DNA of 34,549 nt from JBHHZM01 sp046758065 (GTDB lineage: Bacteria > Pseudomonadota > Alphaproteobacteria > JAAXGF01): positions 1 to 34,549 of the forward strand of contig JBHHZM010000017.1 of NCBI GenBank assembly GCA_046758065.1, in the 5' to 3' direction. Below, piece by piece: positions 26,455 through 34,432 of this stretch. A program made the translations under genes and the position numbers. Each line of letters begins with the position of its first letter. The stretch's first letter is position 1. Below the pieces are notes generated by a model. That model was not told the origin of the DNA and searched no databases. It worked only from the letters and a program-made list of their open reading frames with translations.

Positions 26455-26945
26455 GCGCGCTCTACGCGATCGTCGCCTACATCATCCTCGTGCGCCTGGC
26501 CGAGCTCATCCTCGCCGCGCGCAACACGCGCCGGCTCAAGGCGCGCGGGGCGGTCGAGACAGGCGCGCGGCACTATCCCCTGTTCGTCGCCCTGCATGCC
26601 GGTTGGCTGGTCGCGATGCTGCTCGCCATACCGCCACAAACGCCAGCCGGCGTGTCGCTGGTTGGCGTGTTCGCCGCGCTTCAGGTGGTGCGTCTCTGGG
26701 TGATCCTGTCGCTCGGCGAGCGCTGGACGACTCGCGTCGTCGTGTTGCCCGGCACGCCCCTGGTGAAACGCGGCCCCTACCGTTTCCTGCGCCACCCCAA
26801 CTATGCCGTGGTCGCCGGGGAGATCGCCGTCGTACCGCTGATCTTCGGCGCCTGGGAGATCGCGCTTCTGTTTTCGGCGCTCAATCTCGTACTGCTGCGC
26901 CACCGCATCCGGGTCGAGAACGCGGCGCTTGGACGCGGCGGCTGA
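26451..26945 (+). CDS. Isoprenylcysteine carboxyl methyltransferase (ICMT)-family membrane protein
   Basis: A 164-residue membrane methyltransferase. Hydrophobic helices cover most of it (YAIVAYIILVRLAELILAA, PLFVALHAGWLVAMLLAI, VSLVGVFAALQVVRLWVILSL). The SAM-binding motif typical of ICMT/PEMT enzymes is visible as RGPYRFLRHPNYAVVAGEIAVVPL, ending near RHRIRVENAAL. The GTG start overlaps the polyketide synthase stop as GTGA, so it is a dedicated partner and most likely O-methylates the polyketide product at the membrane. A CTGAG/CTCAG dyad (26942-26955) spans the convergent stop codons of this gene and the next. Confidence 0.88.
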   Translation: MSALYAIVAYIILVRLAELILAARNTRRLKARGAVETGARHYPLFVALHAGWLVAMLLAIPPQTPAGVSLVGVFAALQVVRLWVILSLGERWTTRVVVLPGTPLVKRGPYRFLRHPNYAVVAGEIAVVPLIFGAWEIALLFSALNLVLLRHRIRVENAALGRGG

Positions 26946-26951
26946 GACACC

Positions 26952-27515
26952 TCAGACGAAAACCTCACGTCTGTTCGCGAACAGGCGCCGCACCATCGGG
27001 ACGAAAGTTTCGACCGGTAGGGTGTCGTAGTCGGGATCGAACGAGCATTGGTCCCAACGTTCGCAGAACGCGGCGGTCGCTTCGTACATCGGGTGATCGC
27101 GCAATCGGTCGCGCGCGTTCCGGTCGAGGTCGTGGTGGTGGAAGTAGTAGTATCCCTGGAAGACGCCGTGATGTTGGACGATCCAGAAAGTGTTCTCCGA
27201 CACGTAGGGCCTGAGGATCGCCGCGGCGAACGCCGAATGGTTGTGCGGGGCGTGCAGATCGCCGATGTCGTGGAGCAGCGCGGCGCAGACCATTTCGTCG
27301 TCGGCGCCATCGCGCAACGCGCGGGTCGCGGTTTGCAGCGAATGGCCGTAGCGGTCGACGCGATAGCCGTCGTTATGGCCCCTGAGCGCTTCGAGCAGCG
27401 CGAGAACGTTGTCCGCGACCGGCACGGGATGGGCCGCGGCGTTCGCGGCGAGCATTTGATACTCCTCCCTGGTCCCCTCGGCCATGCGGGTGAAGCTCAC
27501 CGTCCGCTCGAGCAT
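26952..27515 (-). CDS. HD-domain protein, PhnZ/MIOX-like putative diiron oxygenase
   Basis: A 187-residue helical HD-domain protein. The putative metal ligands, in order, are His58 (GHSLQTATRA), His82-Asp83 (LLHDIGDL), histidines in the HNHS stretch (91, 93), His115/His116 (IVQHHGVFQ), and Asp155 (ERWDQCSF). This layout, including the extra central histidines and the late RWD, resembles the mixed-valent diiron oxygenases PhnZ and myo-inositol oxygenase more than plain HD phosphohydrolases. The substrate is unknown. The ATG at 27513-27515 follows GGGGAGAA. No phosphonate genes are nearby. It is divergent from the glutathionyl-hydroquinone reductase. The assignment as an oxygenase is inference; a phosphohydrolase remains possible. 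Confidence 0.75.
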   Translation of the reverse strand: MLERTVSFTRMAEGTREEYQMLAANAAAHPVPVADNVLALLEALRGHNDGYRVDRYGHSLQTATRALRDGADDEMVCAALLHDIGDLHAPHNHSAFAAAILRPYVSENTFWIVQHHGVFQGYYYFHHHDLDRNARDRLRDHPMYEATAAFCERWDQCSFDPDYDTLPVETFVPMVRRLFANRREVFV

Positions 27516-27663
27516 CCCGTTTCTCCCCGGCTGTAATGGACACGCCGCCGATCGGCGCCGACACGACGGGCTCGTATCAAACCGCCGTCGGGCGCAGGCT
27601 ATTGCAACGCGCGCCCGCGCGCTATGTTGACACGCAGGCGGGCGATGGAAAAAGGAGAAAACC

Positions 27664-28632
27664 ATGGGTGTGTTGGTCAACGGCGAGTGGCGGGTCGGCG
27701 GCTTTACGACCGATGAAAAGGGCGCTTTCAAGCGCGCCGAAACGTCGTTCCGCGACTGGGTGACGGCCGACGGCTCGTCCGGCTTCGAGGCCGAGCCCGG
27801 GCGCTATCACCTCTATGTCTCGCTCGCCTGTCCCTGGGCGCACCGCACGCTCATCTTTCGCAAGCTCAAGCGGCTCGAAGACGCGATCTCGCTCTCGGTC
27901 GTCGATCACTTCATGGGCGACGACGGCTGGGAATTCACCGACAACCCCGGCTGCATTCCCGATCATGTCAACGGCGCGCGCTATCTGCGCGACGTCTATC
28001 TCAAGGCCAAGCCCGACTATACCGGCCGGGTCTCGGTGCCGGTGCTGTGGGACAAGAAAACCGGCGCCATCGTCAACAACGAATCGAGCGAGATCATCCG
28101 CATGTTCAACAGCGCGTTCGACGCCTTCGCCGACGCCGCGCTCGACTTCTATCCCGAAGCGCTGCGCGCCGAGATCGACGCGATCAACGCGCCGATTTAC
28201 GAGAACGTCAACAACGGCGTCTATCGGGCGGGCTTCGCCACCCGGCAAGCGCCCTACGAAGACGCCGTGACGACGCTGTTCGCCACCCTGGACGGGCTGG
28301 AAGAACGGCTGTCGCACCAGCGTTATTTATGCGGCCAGCGTCTCACCGAGGCCGACTGGCGCCTGTTCACGACGCTGGTGCGCTTCGATCCGGTCTATCA
28401 CGGCCACTTCAAGTGCAACCTGAGACGCCTCGTCGACTACCCCAACCTGTGGGCCTATGCCCGCGAGCTCTATCAGACGCCGGGAGTGGCCGACACGGTG
28501 AACCTCGACCACATCAAGCGCCATTACTACGAGAGCCACGCGAGCGTGAACCCGACGCGTATCGTGCCCGTGGGCCCCGTGATCGACTTCACTGCCCCCC
28601 ACGACCGCGACCGTTTCCACAAGGCGGCGTAA
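27664..28632 (+). CDS. Glutathionyl-hydroquinone reductase (Xi-class GST, YqjG/PcpF type)
   Basis: A 322-residue enzyme that removes glutathione from glutathionyl-hydroquinones. The catalytic cysteine is Cys56 in the family motif LACPWAHRTLIFRKLK. Next come SVPVLWDKKTGAIVNNESSEIIRMFN and the helical C-terminal domain with YENVNNGVYRAGFA and RFDPVYHGHFKCNLRRLVDYPNLWAYAREL. Length and motifs are typical. A strong AAGGAG ribosome site precedes the ATG. A TTGCAA/TATGTT pair with a short 15-base spacer (27602-27628) is a possible promoter. It is followed, six bases on, by the convergent DNA glycosylase gene. Confidence 0.95.
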   Translation: MGVLVNGEWRVGGFTTDEKGAFKRAETSFRDWVTADGSSGFEAEPGRYHLYVSLACPWAHRTLIFRKLKRLEDAISLSVVDHFMGDDGWEFTDNPGCIPDHVNGARYLRDVYLKAKPDYTGRVSVPVLWDKKTGAIVNNESSEIIRMFNSAFDAFADAALDFYPEALRAEIDAINAPIYENVNNGVYRAGFATRQAPYEDAVTTLFATLDGLEERLSHQRYLCGQRLTEADWRLFTTLVRFDPVYHGHFKCNLRRLVDYPNLWAYARELYQTPGVADTVNLDHIKRHYYESHASVNPTRIVPVGPVIDFTAPHDRDRFHKAA

Positions 28633-28638
28633 GTTCCC

Positions 28639-29307
28639 CTACCCCACCGAGAGCGCGAGGATGCGGCTGATCTGGCAGAGCGGACGGCCGGTCTCGGCGG
28701 CCCAGGCGTTGAACGCCGCCTGCACCGCGGCGCGTTCGTCCCTGGTGGTCGGTTTCTTCCCGACCACGCCGGCGTCGGTCAGCGCCTTGATCACGTCTCC
28801 CGTGAGCAGGAAGGTGTCCTTGCCCGCCATGCGCAGGAAATAGGGCCCCGAGTTGCCGCCCATCTGCTTGAAGCGCCGGCCCATGTCGCGCCACAGGCCC
28901 ATGATGTCCTCGCCCGGCCAGCCGGCGAGCCAGGCGCCGAATCCGCCGTTCCGCCCGGACACCTCGATCAGCGCCGCGGCGTTGTCGCGCGTCGCCTTGA
29001 TCTTGCCCCAGTGGCGGATGATGCGGCGCTCGTTCATCAGCCGTTCGAGGTCCTCGTCGCTCATCAGCCGCACGCGGTGAGGATCGAACCCGTGGAACAC
29101 GTCCTCGAAGGCGGGCCATTTGGCGTCGACCAGGGCATGCCGCAGGCCGGCGCGAAAGACGCGCAGCGACATGAGCGAAAGATAGCGGTCGTCGGAAACG
29201 GCGCGAAGCTCGGCGGCGGACGTTGCCGCCGGAAGCAAGTCTTCGAGCACTTTCGCACCGCCCGCACGCCTCGCGGCGCGTTCGAGAATATCGGAGAACC
29301 TGACCAT
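28639..29307 (-). CDS. Tag-like / HhH-GPD superfamily DNA glycosylase
   Basis: A 222-residue protein. Residues about 60-115 (VFHGFDPHRVRLMSDEDLERLMNERRIIRHWGKIKATRDNA) match DNA-3-methyladenine glycosylase I strongly. Several Tag features are missing: the N-terminal zinc cysteine and the C-terminal His/Cys pair are absent. The segment matching Tag CLEGQQAGLSW reads SLRVFRAGLRH, so the base-pocket Glu and Trp are replaced. The C-terminal part instead has a hairpin-like MGGNSGPYFLR followed by KDTFLLTGDVIKAL, as in HhH-GPD glycosylases. A DNA base-excision role is likely, but the lesion is not certain. It lies 45 bases after spoVR in the same direction. Confidence 0.8.
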   Translation of the reverse strand: MVRFSDILERAARRAGGAKVLEDLLPAATSAAELRAVSDDRYLSLMSLRVFRAGLRHALVDAKWPAFEDVFHGFDPHRVRLMSDEDLERLMNERRIIRHWGKIKATRDNAAALIEVSGRNGGFGAWLAGWPGEDIMGLWRDMGRRFKQMGGNSGPYFLRMAGKDTFLLTGDVIKALTDAGVVGKKPTTRDERAAVQAAFNAWAAETGRPLCQISRILALSVG

Positions 29308-29352
29308 GGGACGCGATCGTATCGCCGCGCCATGACGCGGACAAGCAGGGCG

Positions 29353-30822
29353 CTACTTGAGCACCTTCATGGCGAAGCCCTGTTCGCCGCAGGACAATAG
29401 TCGGGTCTTGCGGTTAAGCTCGGTTTCGAGCATTACCTCACGCCCCCAGAGCCGATGGAGATGGCCGAGCGTCTTCTCGGCGGCCTCGAGCAGGAGGTCG
29501 CGGCCGTCATGCTCGTGCTTGAGGTACAACGCACGCTTGCCGTCGTGATCGGCGTCGTGGATGCGGATCACCGGCATGCCGCCCATACCGACGTTCGACA
29601 GCAGCGTTTCCTTGACCGCGCGCCAGTTGTCTTCGTCGGCGACCTTGGTGACCACGAGTTCGTCGCCGTAAGGCTCGTACTGGAAGAGGTCCATATCGCG
29701 GATCAGATCCTCGGTGAGAAAACGTCGCAGGAAGGAGACGTCGCGGTCGACCTCGCGGACCTCGAACAGCAGGCTGCGGTCGCCCTTCTCGCGCCTGCCG
29801 TCGATCTCGGCCTCCTCCGGGGTTGGATCGTCGCAGCGCCGGACGAGATCGTTCCAGATACGAAAGCCGAGGTGATAGGGGTTGAGTTCGCCGGGGGTGG
29901 GCCGCACCACCTGGTTGTGCCGGACCAGGAACTCGACGTGCAGTTCCGGGGGCAGATCGAGGCTGTTCATGATCTCGTGGTGCCAGAACGTCGCCCAGCC
30001 CTCGTTCATGATCTTGGTCTCGATCTGGGGAATGAAGTACTGGGCTTCCTCGTGGACGATGGTGAGCAGGTCCTTTTCCCACTCGGCGAAGCGCGGATTG
30101 TGGTCGCGGATGAAGAGAAGCACGTCCTCTTCGGGCTCGAGCGGCACCTTGTGCACGTCGGGCTCGACATGCTCCTGCGGCTTGTGAATGTTTCGGTAGG
30201 GATCGGGCGAGGGTTGCGAGGCGGCGATGCTGCGCTCGCGCTGTTCCTCCGGCTCGATCTTGCGAATCGCCAGGTTTCGCCGGCACTGCATCGACAACGC
30301 ATGCGCCGCGTCGAGCACCTTCTCGACCTTCTCGAGGCCGATCGACGGATCCTCGACGTAGGCGCGCACGCGATCGGCGCGCGCCTTGAAGCTGGTGACG
30401 ACGCTCTCGGGCCGGCTGTAACGGAAGGTGAAGTTGTTGCGGAAGAAGTCGTTGTGGCCGTAGACGTGGGCGATGGTAAGAATTTGCAGGCACAGCGAGT
30501 TCTCGCGCATCAGGTAAGCGAGGCTCGGGTTCGCGTTGATCACCATCTCGTAGGGCAGGCCGCTGACGCCGTAATCGTAGAGCGTCTTCAATTTCTCGTA
30601 CGACTTGCCGTAGGACCAATGCGGATAGTGCGACGGCATGCCCGAATAGGCCATGTAGCCGAGCATCTCGCAGTGATCGCAGATTTCGAACTCCTGCGGG
30701 AAACAGGAAAGGCCGAACGCGTCGACCTTCTCGCGGATTTTCTCGTCCCAGCGGGCAAGATCGTCGAGGTCGTATGCCGCTCCCACCGCCTCGTCTCCGG
30801 TCGTCAGCGTGCTCGGGGTCAT
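29353..30822 (-). CDS. spoVR: SpoVR family protein (YcgB)
   Basis: A 489-residue protein of the SpoVR/YcgB family. Recognisable stretches are DLARWDEKIREKVDAFGLSCFPQEFEICDH, SGMPSHYPHWSYGKSYEKLKTLYDYGVSGLPYEMVINANPSLAYLM, and HVYGHNDFFRNN. The family block MNEGWATFWHHEIMN and ELNPYHLGFRIW are also present. In Bacillus it affects spore cortex formation; in proteobacteria it travels with PrkA and YeaH in stress-response operons. The biochemical activity is not established. Its ATG overlaps the yeaH stop as ATGA, so the two are translated together. Confidence 0.96.
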   Translation of the reverse strand: MTPSTLTTGDEAVGAAYDLDDLARWDEKIREKVDAFGLSCFPQEFEICDHCEMLGYMAYSGMPSHYPHWSYGKSYEKLKTLYDYGVSGLPYEMVINANPSLAYLMRENSLCLQILTIAHVYGHNDFFRNNFTFRYSRPESVVTSFKARADRVRAYVEDPSIGLEKVEKVLDAAHALSMQCRRNLAIRKIEPEEQRERSIAASQPSPDPYRNIHKPQEHVEPDVHKVPLEPEEDVLLFIRDHNPRFAEWEKDLLTIVHEEAQYFIPQIETKIMNEGWATFWHHEIMNSLDLPPELHVEFLVRHNQVVRPTPGELNPYHLGFRIWNDLVRRCDDPTPEEAEIDGRREKGDRSLLFEVREVDRDVSFLRRFLTEDLIRDMDLFQYEPYGDELVVTKVADEDNWRAVKETLLSNVGMGGMPVIRIHDADHDGKRALYLKHEHDGRDLLLEAAEKTLGHLHRLWGREVMLETELNRKTRLLSCGEQGFAMKVLK

Positions 30823-31991
30823 ACCGCCCCCCTGTCCTTGGCAAGAAACGACTTGAAGCTCGGCCAGATGTCCTCTTTGCGCTCGATCGACACCGCCTGA
30901 AAATTCCCGGCTTTGAGGTCCTCGAAGCGATCGAGCATGGTGCTTTCGGAAAAGCGCAGGCCCAGCGGCTTGATCTCGCCGTAGCCGAACAGGTTGCAGA
31001 CGTCGCACAACCCGCGCGCCGCCTTGATCGCCGCTTCCATGTCGGAATCGAAGTTGTCGCCGTCCGAGCAGTGGAAGGCGTAGAGGTTCCAGAGCGAGGG
31101 GTGATAGCGCTCGTTGATGATTTCGAGCGCCTTGTCGTATCCCGACGAAATCAGGGTGCCGCCCGACTCGCCCTTGTGGAAGAATTCCTCTTCCGTGACC
31201 TCACGGGCCTGGCTGTGATGGGCGACGAAAACCAGTTCGACGGTCTGGTACTTGGTGCGGACGAACTGGTAGAGCAGGAAGAAGAAGCTGCGCGCCAGAT
31301 ACTTCTTCATGGTGTCCATCGAACCCGACGTATCCATGATGCAGATCACCACGGCGTTCGATTCGGACTGCTCGTCGGGGTCGATGCGGCGGTAGCGCAG
31401 ATCGTCCTTGTGGTAAGGAAAACGCCGTTGTTCGACGAGCGCATTTTGACGGTGATGAGTGGCGCGCTTGCGGCGCAGGCGCGAACGCGCGGTGCGCTTC
31501 TTGTCGAGATGCGCGCGAATGCCGACGCGGCGGTAGCCCTTGCGCTTCGAGCCCTTGTCGATGAAGGTCTCGCGCAGCGCCTTGCGCTCGAGGTCGGGAA
31601 GCTCGAGATCCTCGAACATGATGTCGATCAGTTCCTCGAGGGTGATGTCGGTCTCGTAGTAATCGATCCCCGGCCGATCGCCGGCGTTGCCCGCACCTTC
31701 GCCCTGTCCTTGCGCCTTGCCGATGATCTGGCCCGGCTGGGCATCGCCGTCGCCCTGGCCGACGCCCGGCGTGTTCTGTCCGAACACGAAGCGGAACTCC
31801 TTGACGCCGCGGATGGGGACCTTGATGACCTTGTCGCGGCTCTGCCCGATGATCGATTCTTCGGCGATCAGATCGGCGATGTTCTCGCGCACCATCTCGC
31901 GCACTTTCTGGCGGTGGCGCAGACGGTCGCCGGCGCTGCGGTCGGAGCGCAACCCCTCCGACGTCGAGTAGGGACGGAATACCGTCGCCAT
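30819..31991 (-). CDS. yeaH: YeaH/DUF444 family protein (von Willebrand A-like)
   Basis: A 390-residue protein of the DUF444 family. The first half is basic with a Gly/Gln-rich linker (GQGDGDAQPGQIIGKAQGQGEGAGN). The second half is a von Willebrand A-like domain with the metal site CIMDTSGSMDTMKK (DxSxS) and later VELVFVAHHSQAREV and GGTLISSGYDKALEII. It is encoded between prkA and spoVR, the conserved yeaGH-ycgB order, and is thought to work with the PrkA kinase. The ATG at 31989-31991 is used; a GTG one codon upstream is equivalent. Confidence 0.95.
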   Translation of the reverse strand: MATVFRPYSTSEGLRSDRSAGDRLRHRQKVREMVRENIADLIAEESIIGQSRDKVIKVPIRGVKEFRFVFGQNTPGVGQGDGDAQPGQIIGKAQGQGEGAGNAGDRPGIDYYETDITLEELIDIMFEDLELPDLERKALRETFIDKGSKRKGYRRVGIRAHLDKKRTARSRLRRKRATHHRQNALVEQRRFPYHKDDLRYRRIDPDEQSESNAVVICIMDTSGSMDTMKKYLARSFFFLLYQFVRTKYQTVELVFVAHHSQAREVTEEEFFHKGESGGTLISSGYDKALEIINERYHPSLWNLYAFHCSDGDNFDSDMEAAIKAARGLCDVCNLFGYGEIKPLGLRFSESTMLDRFEDLKAGNFQAVSIERKEDIWPSFKSFLAKDRGAV

Positions 31992-32188
31992 CACGTCACC
32001 ACGTAAGCCTCCGGCGCGCGCCGATACCTACAATGAGCGATCGTTCGGCCCGCGCTGATCCCCCGGCGGGTGAAATGTCGACCTGGCGGCGCGGTGCTCA
32101 TGGTCGGTTACCTCCGGCGGGAGGCTCACTCCCCGACACCGTTGGAGATCGGGGGGGAGACCGTAGCGGAACGCGCGGGTGCAACCCG
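31992..32188 (-). other. 197-base gap between prkA and yeaH
   Basis: No gene is seen. On the minus strand a CCTCC/GGAGG hairpin with a four-base loop (32111-32124) lies 65 bases past the prkA stop. There is no T-run, so read-through into yeaH is likely. A GGAGG ribosome-like site near 32010 precedes yeaH. I found no convincing internal promoter. Confidence 0.4.
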
Positions 32189-34117
32189 TCAGTCCTTCCA
32201 CAGGTTGTTGGCGGCGTATTTGAGCACGACATCCGCCGAGTACTCCGAATAGCCGTTCTCAAGGAGATTCTTGAGCAGAGCATCGTACTTGTCCTTCTGC
32301 TCCTCGTCGCGCGTCCGCGCCTTGGTGATGATGCGGCTGATGTCGCGCACCGAGCTTGTCAATTTCTTCTCGATCGCCTCCTTGAGCGGCTCGTAGCTCG
32401 CGTAAGTGGTGGTTTCCCCGCGCCGCCCGCGCGACCAGAGATAGGCGATCACCTCCTGGCGGAAGCCGTCGGCGGCAGTGCCGATGATGGCGATCTGCTC
32501 CTCGATCGACTTCAGGAAAGCTTCGTCGGGTTGCAGGTCCTCGCGGGTATTGTGATCCTTTACCGTGCTCTTGTTGACGTAAGCCTCGGCGTGGTCGAGG
32601 TAATTCTGGAACAGCGTTTCGGCCTGCTCCTCGTAGGCGTAAACAAAGGCGCGCGTGATTTCCTTCTCGAGAAATTCGAGATAGGCCTTGTGGATCGTGT
32701 CCTGGAGGAATTCGAGGTAGCGCTTGCGCGTATCGTCGGGAAAATCGGCCTCGCGCACCATGTTGATCAACGCCTCGCGGGTGTGAATCGGCGTGATGCC
32801 CTCGGCGCTCTCCGATAGCGCGTTGTCGAGCGCTTTCATGATGAAGCGCGTCGAGATGCCGGACATGCCCTCGTTGTTCGCGTCCTGGCGAAGTTCGACC
32901 AGGTCGATTTTCTTGGCGCGGCCCTTCTCGACAACCTCCTCGCCGTTATACAGGCGCAGCTTGGTCATCAGGTCGCACTTAGGCGTCGGTTCGAGCCGCG
33001 AGAGAATGGCGAACATCGCCGCGATTTCGAGAGTGTGCGGCGCGACGTGGCTGCGGAAGCCCGATTTTTGCAGGATCTTCTCGTAGATTTTGACCTCGTC
33101 ATCGAGGCGCAGGTTGTAAGGCACGCGCACCATGACGATGCGATCGAGGATCGCTTCGTTGGTGTGATCCGAGCGAAACTTCTGCCATTCGGCCTCGTTC
33201 GAGTGCGCGACGATCATCGTGTCGACGTAGACCGTGCCGTGCCGGCCCGGCGCCGGAACGAATTTCTCCTGCGTCGCGGTCAGCATGGCGTGCAGGTATT
33301 CGGTCTCGTTCTTGAACACCTCGATGAACTCGACCATGCCGCGGTTGCCGGCGTTGAACGCGCCGTTGAGGTCAAGCACTCGTGGATCGCCCTCGGAGTA
33401 CAGGTCGAGCTTGGAGATATCCTCCGATCCGACCAGCACCGACGTGTCCTGGTTGTTGGGGTCGACCGGCGGCACCACGGCGATGCCGCGGCGGGCGCGC
33501 TTCGAGAAGGTAACCGTCGTGACCGGAGCCTCCTCGTACTTGCCGCCATATTCGTTGATAAGACGGAAGCGGCATACCGGGCACAGGTCGCCTTCGATGC
33601 GCACGTCGAGCATCTTCTCGAATTCCTTGCGCAAATGCCGGGGAACCAAGTGCAGGGGCTCTTCCTGAATGGGACAGCCCTCGATCGCGTAGATCGGATC
33701 GGCCTCCTCGAGGCCGCGCTGCAGCCGCTCGACCAGCGAACTCTTGCCGGCACCGACGGGACCCATGAGGTAAAGAACCTGGCGGCTTTCCTCGCCCTGT
33801 AGCGCGGCGGCGTGAAAATAGCGCGCAATCTGGGCCAACGGGCGCTCGATGCCGAAAAACTCATCCTTGAAGAAGTTATAGATCTTGGGCGGTTCGCCGC
33901 CGAAAACGCGCTTCATGCGGCGATCTTCCGCCGGATCGGAGCATCCCGCCGTCTCGATAACGTCGTAGAGGCGAGCGTGAGCGAGCCTGGCAAGGCTCGG
34001 GTTCTTCTTGACCTTCTCGAGATATCCGAGAAAAGAACCGCGCCATGCCTTACCGTTGCTCGCGGCGCGATCCTTTTTGATCAGCTTTGCGAACGGGCTT
34101 TTCTCGGCTGCTTCCAT
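32189..34117 (-). CDS. prkA: PrkA family serine protein kinase (YeaG)
   Basis: A 642-residue protein with an N-terminal AAA-type domain and a C-terminal PrkA kinase domain. Walker A GPVGAGKSS is at about 119-127. A CPVCRF pair occurs near residue 180. The VLYLMGPVG strand, the segment DVIETAGCSDPAEDRRMKRVFGG and the C-terminal GYSEYSADVVLKYAANNLWKD are typical of YeaG. In E. coli this kinase acts in stationary phase and nitrogen starvation; some homologues have been reported to act as AAA proteases rather than kinases. The ATG at 34115-34117 follows GAGG at good spacing; a GTG two codons earlier is possible. It leads the prkA-yeaH-spoVR module. Confidence 0.97.
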   Translation of the reverse strand: MEAAEKSPFAKLIKKDRAASNGKAWRGSFLGYLEKVKKNPSLARLAHARLYDVIETAGCSDPAEDRRMKRVFGGEPPKIYNFFKDEFFGIERPLAQIARYFHAAALQGEESRQVLYLMGPVGAGKSSLVERLQRGLEEADPIYAIEGCPIQEEPLHLVPRHLRKEFEKMLDVRIEGDLCPVCRFRLINEYGGKYEEAPVTTVTFSKRARRGIAVVPPVDPNNQDTSVLVGSEDISKLDLYSEGDPRVLDLNGAFNAGNRGMVEFIEVFKNETEYLHAMLTATQEKFVPAPGRHGTVYVDTMIVAHSNEAEWQKFRSDHTNEAILDRIVMVRVPYNLRLDDEVKIYEKILQKSGFRSHVAPHTLEIAAMFAILSRLEPTPKCDLMTKLRLYNGEEVVEKGRAKKIDLVELRQDANNEGMSGISTRFIMKALDNALSESAEGITPIHTREALINMVREADFPDDTRKRYLEFLQDTIHKAYLEFLEKEITRAFVYAYEEQAETLFQNYLDHAEAYVNKSTVKDHNTREDLQPDEAFLKSIEEQIAIIGTAADGFRQEVIAYLWSRGRRGETTTYASYEPLKEAIEKKLTSSVRDISRIITKARTRDEEQKDKYDALLKNLLENGYSEYSADVVLKYAANNLWKD

Positions 34118-34432
34118 AACCACACCTCACGTTTGCGAGTCGGTTTCAGCCCCGTCCGAACACCTCACCCCACCTGTTTATTTATGATCCCAATAGGTGA
34201 TCTGGCCTTCTTGTCCCGTACGGTCAAGCCCTACGAGACACATACTACGTTTGGCTGGAGCCGCACGCTACATGATCGCCCGGAACCCATAACGCTTGGT
34301 TAACAGTGCGTTTGAATTTTCCGTGATTGCGCTGTTACTGTTCGCATCGCGCCCGCGAGGCACGCGCGGACTATACGTTGGCACGTACGGGACGGCCCTC
34401 TTGGCAGCGATGGTTACCGCCACCCTTCGCGC
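34118..34432. other. Intergenic region upstream of prkA
   Basis: No gene is supported. On the minus strand TTGACC (34222-34227) is a fair -35 box, but the best AT-rich candidates (CCTATT, CATAAA at 34181-34186) are not at 16-18 bases. I found no sigma-54 -24/-12 pair (TGGCAC-N5-TTGC) on the prkA strand and no EcfG-type GGAAC-N16/17-CGTT pair. Control of prkA therefore cannot be read from sequence alone. Confidence 0.4.

Noticed and set aside
34118..34300. Sigma-54 or EcfG promoter for prkA
   Set aside because: Searched both patterns by eye on the prkA strand; no pair with correct spacing.
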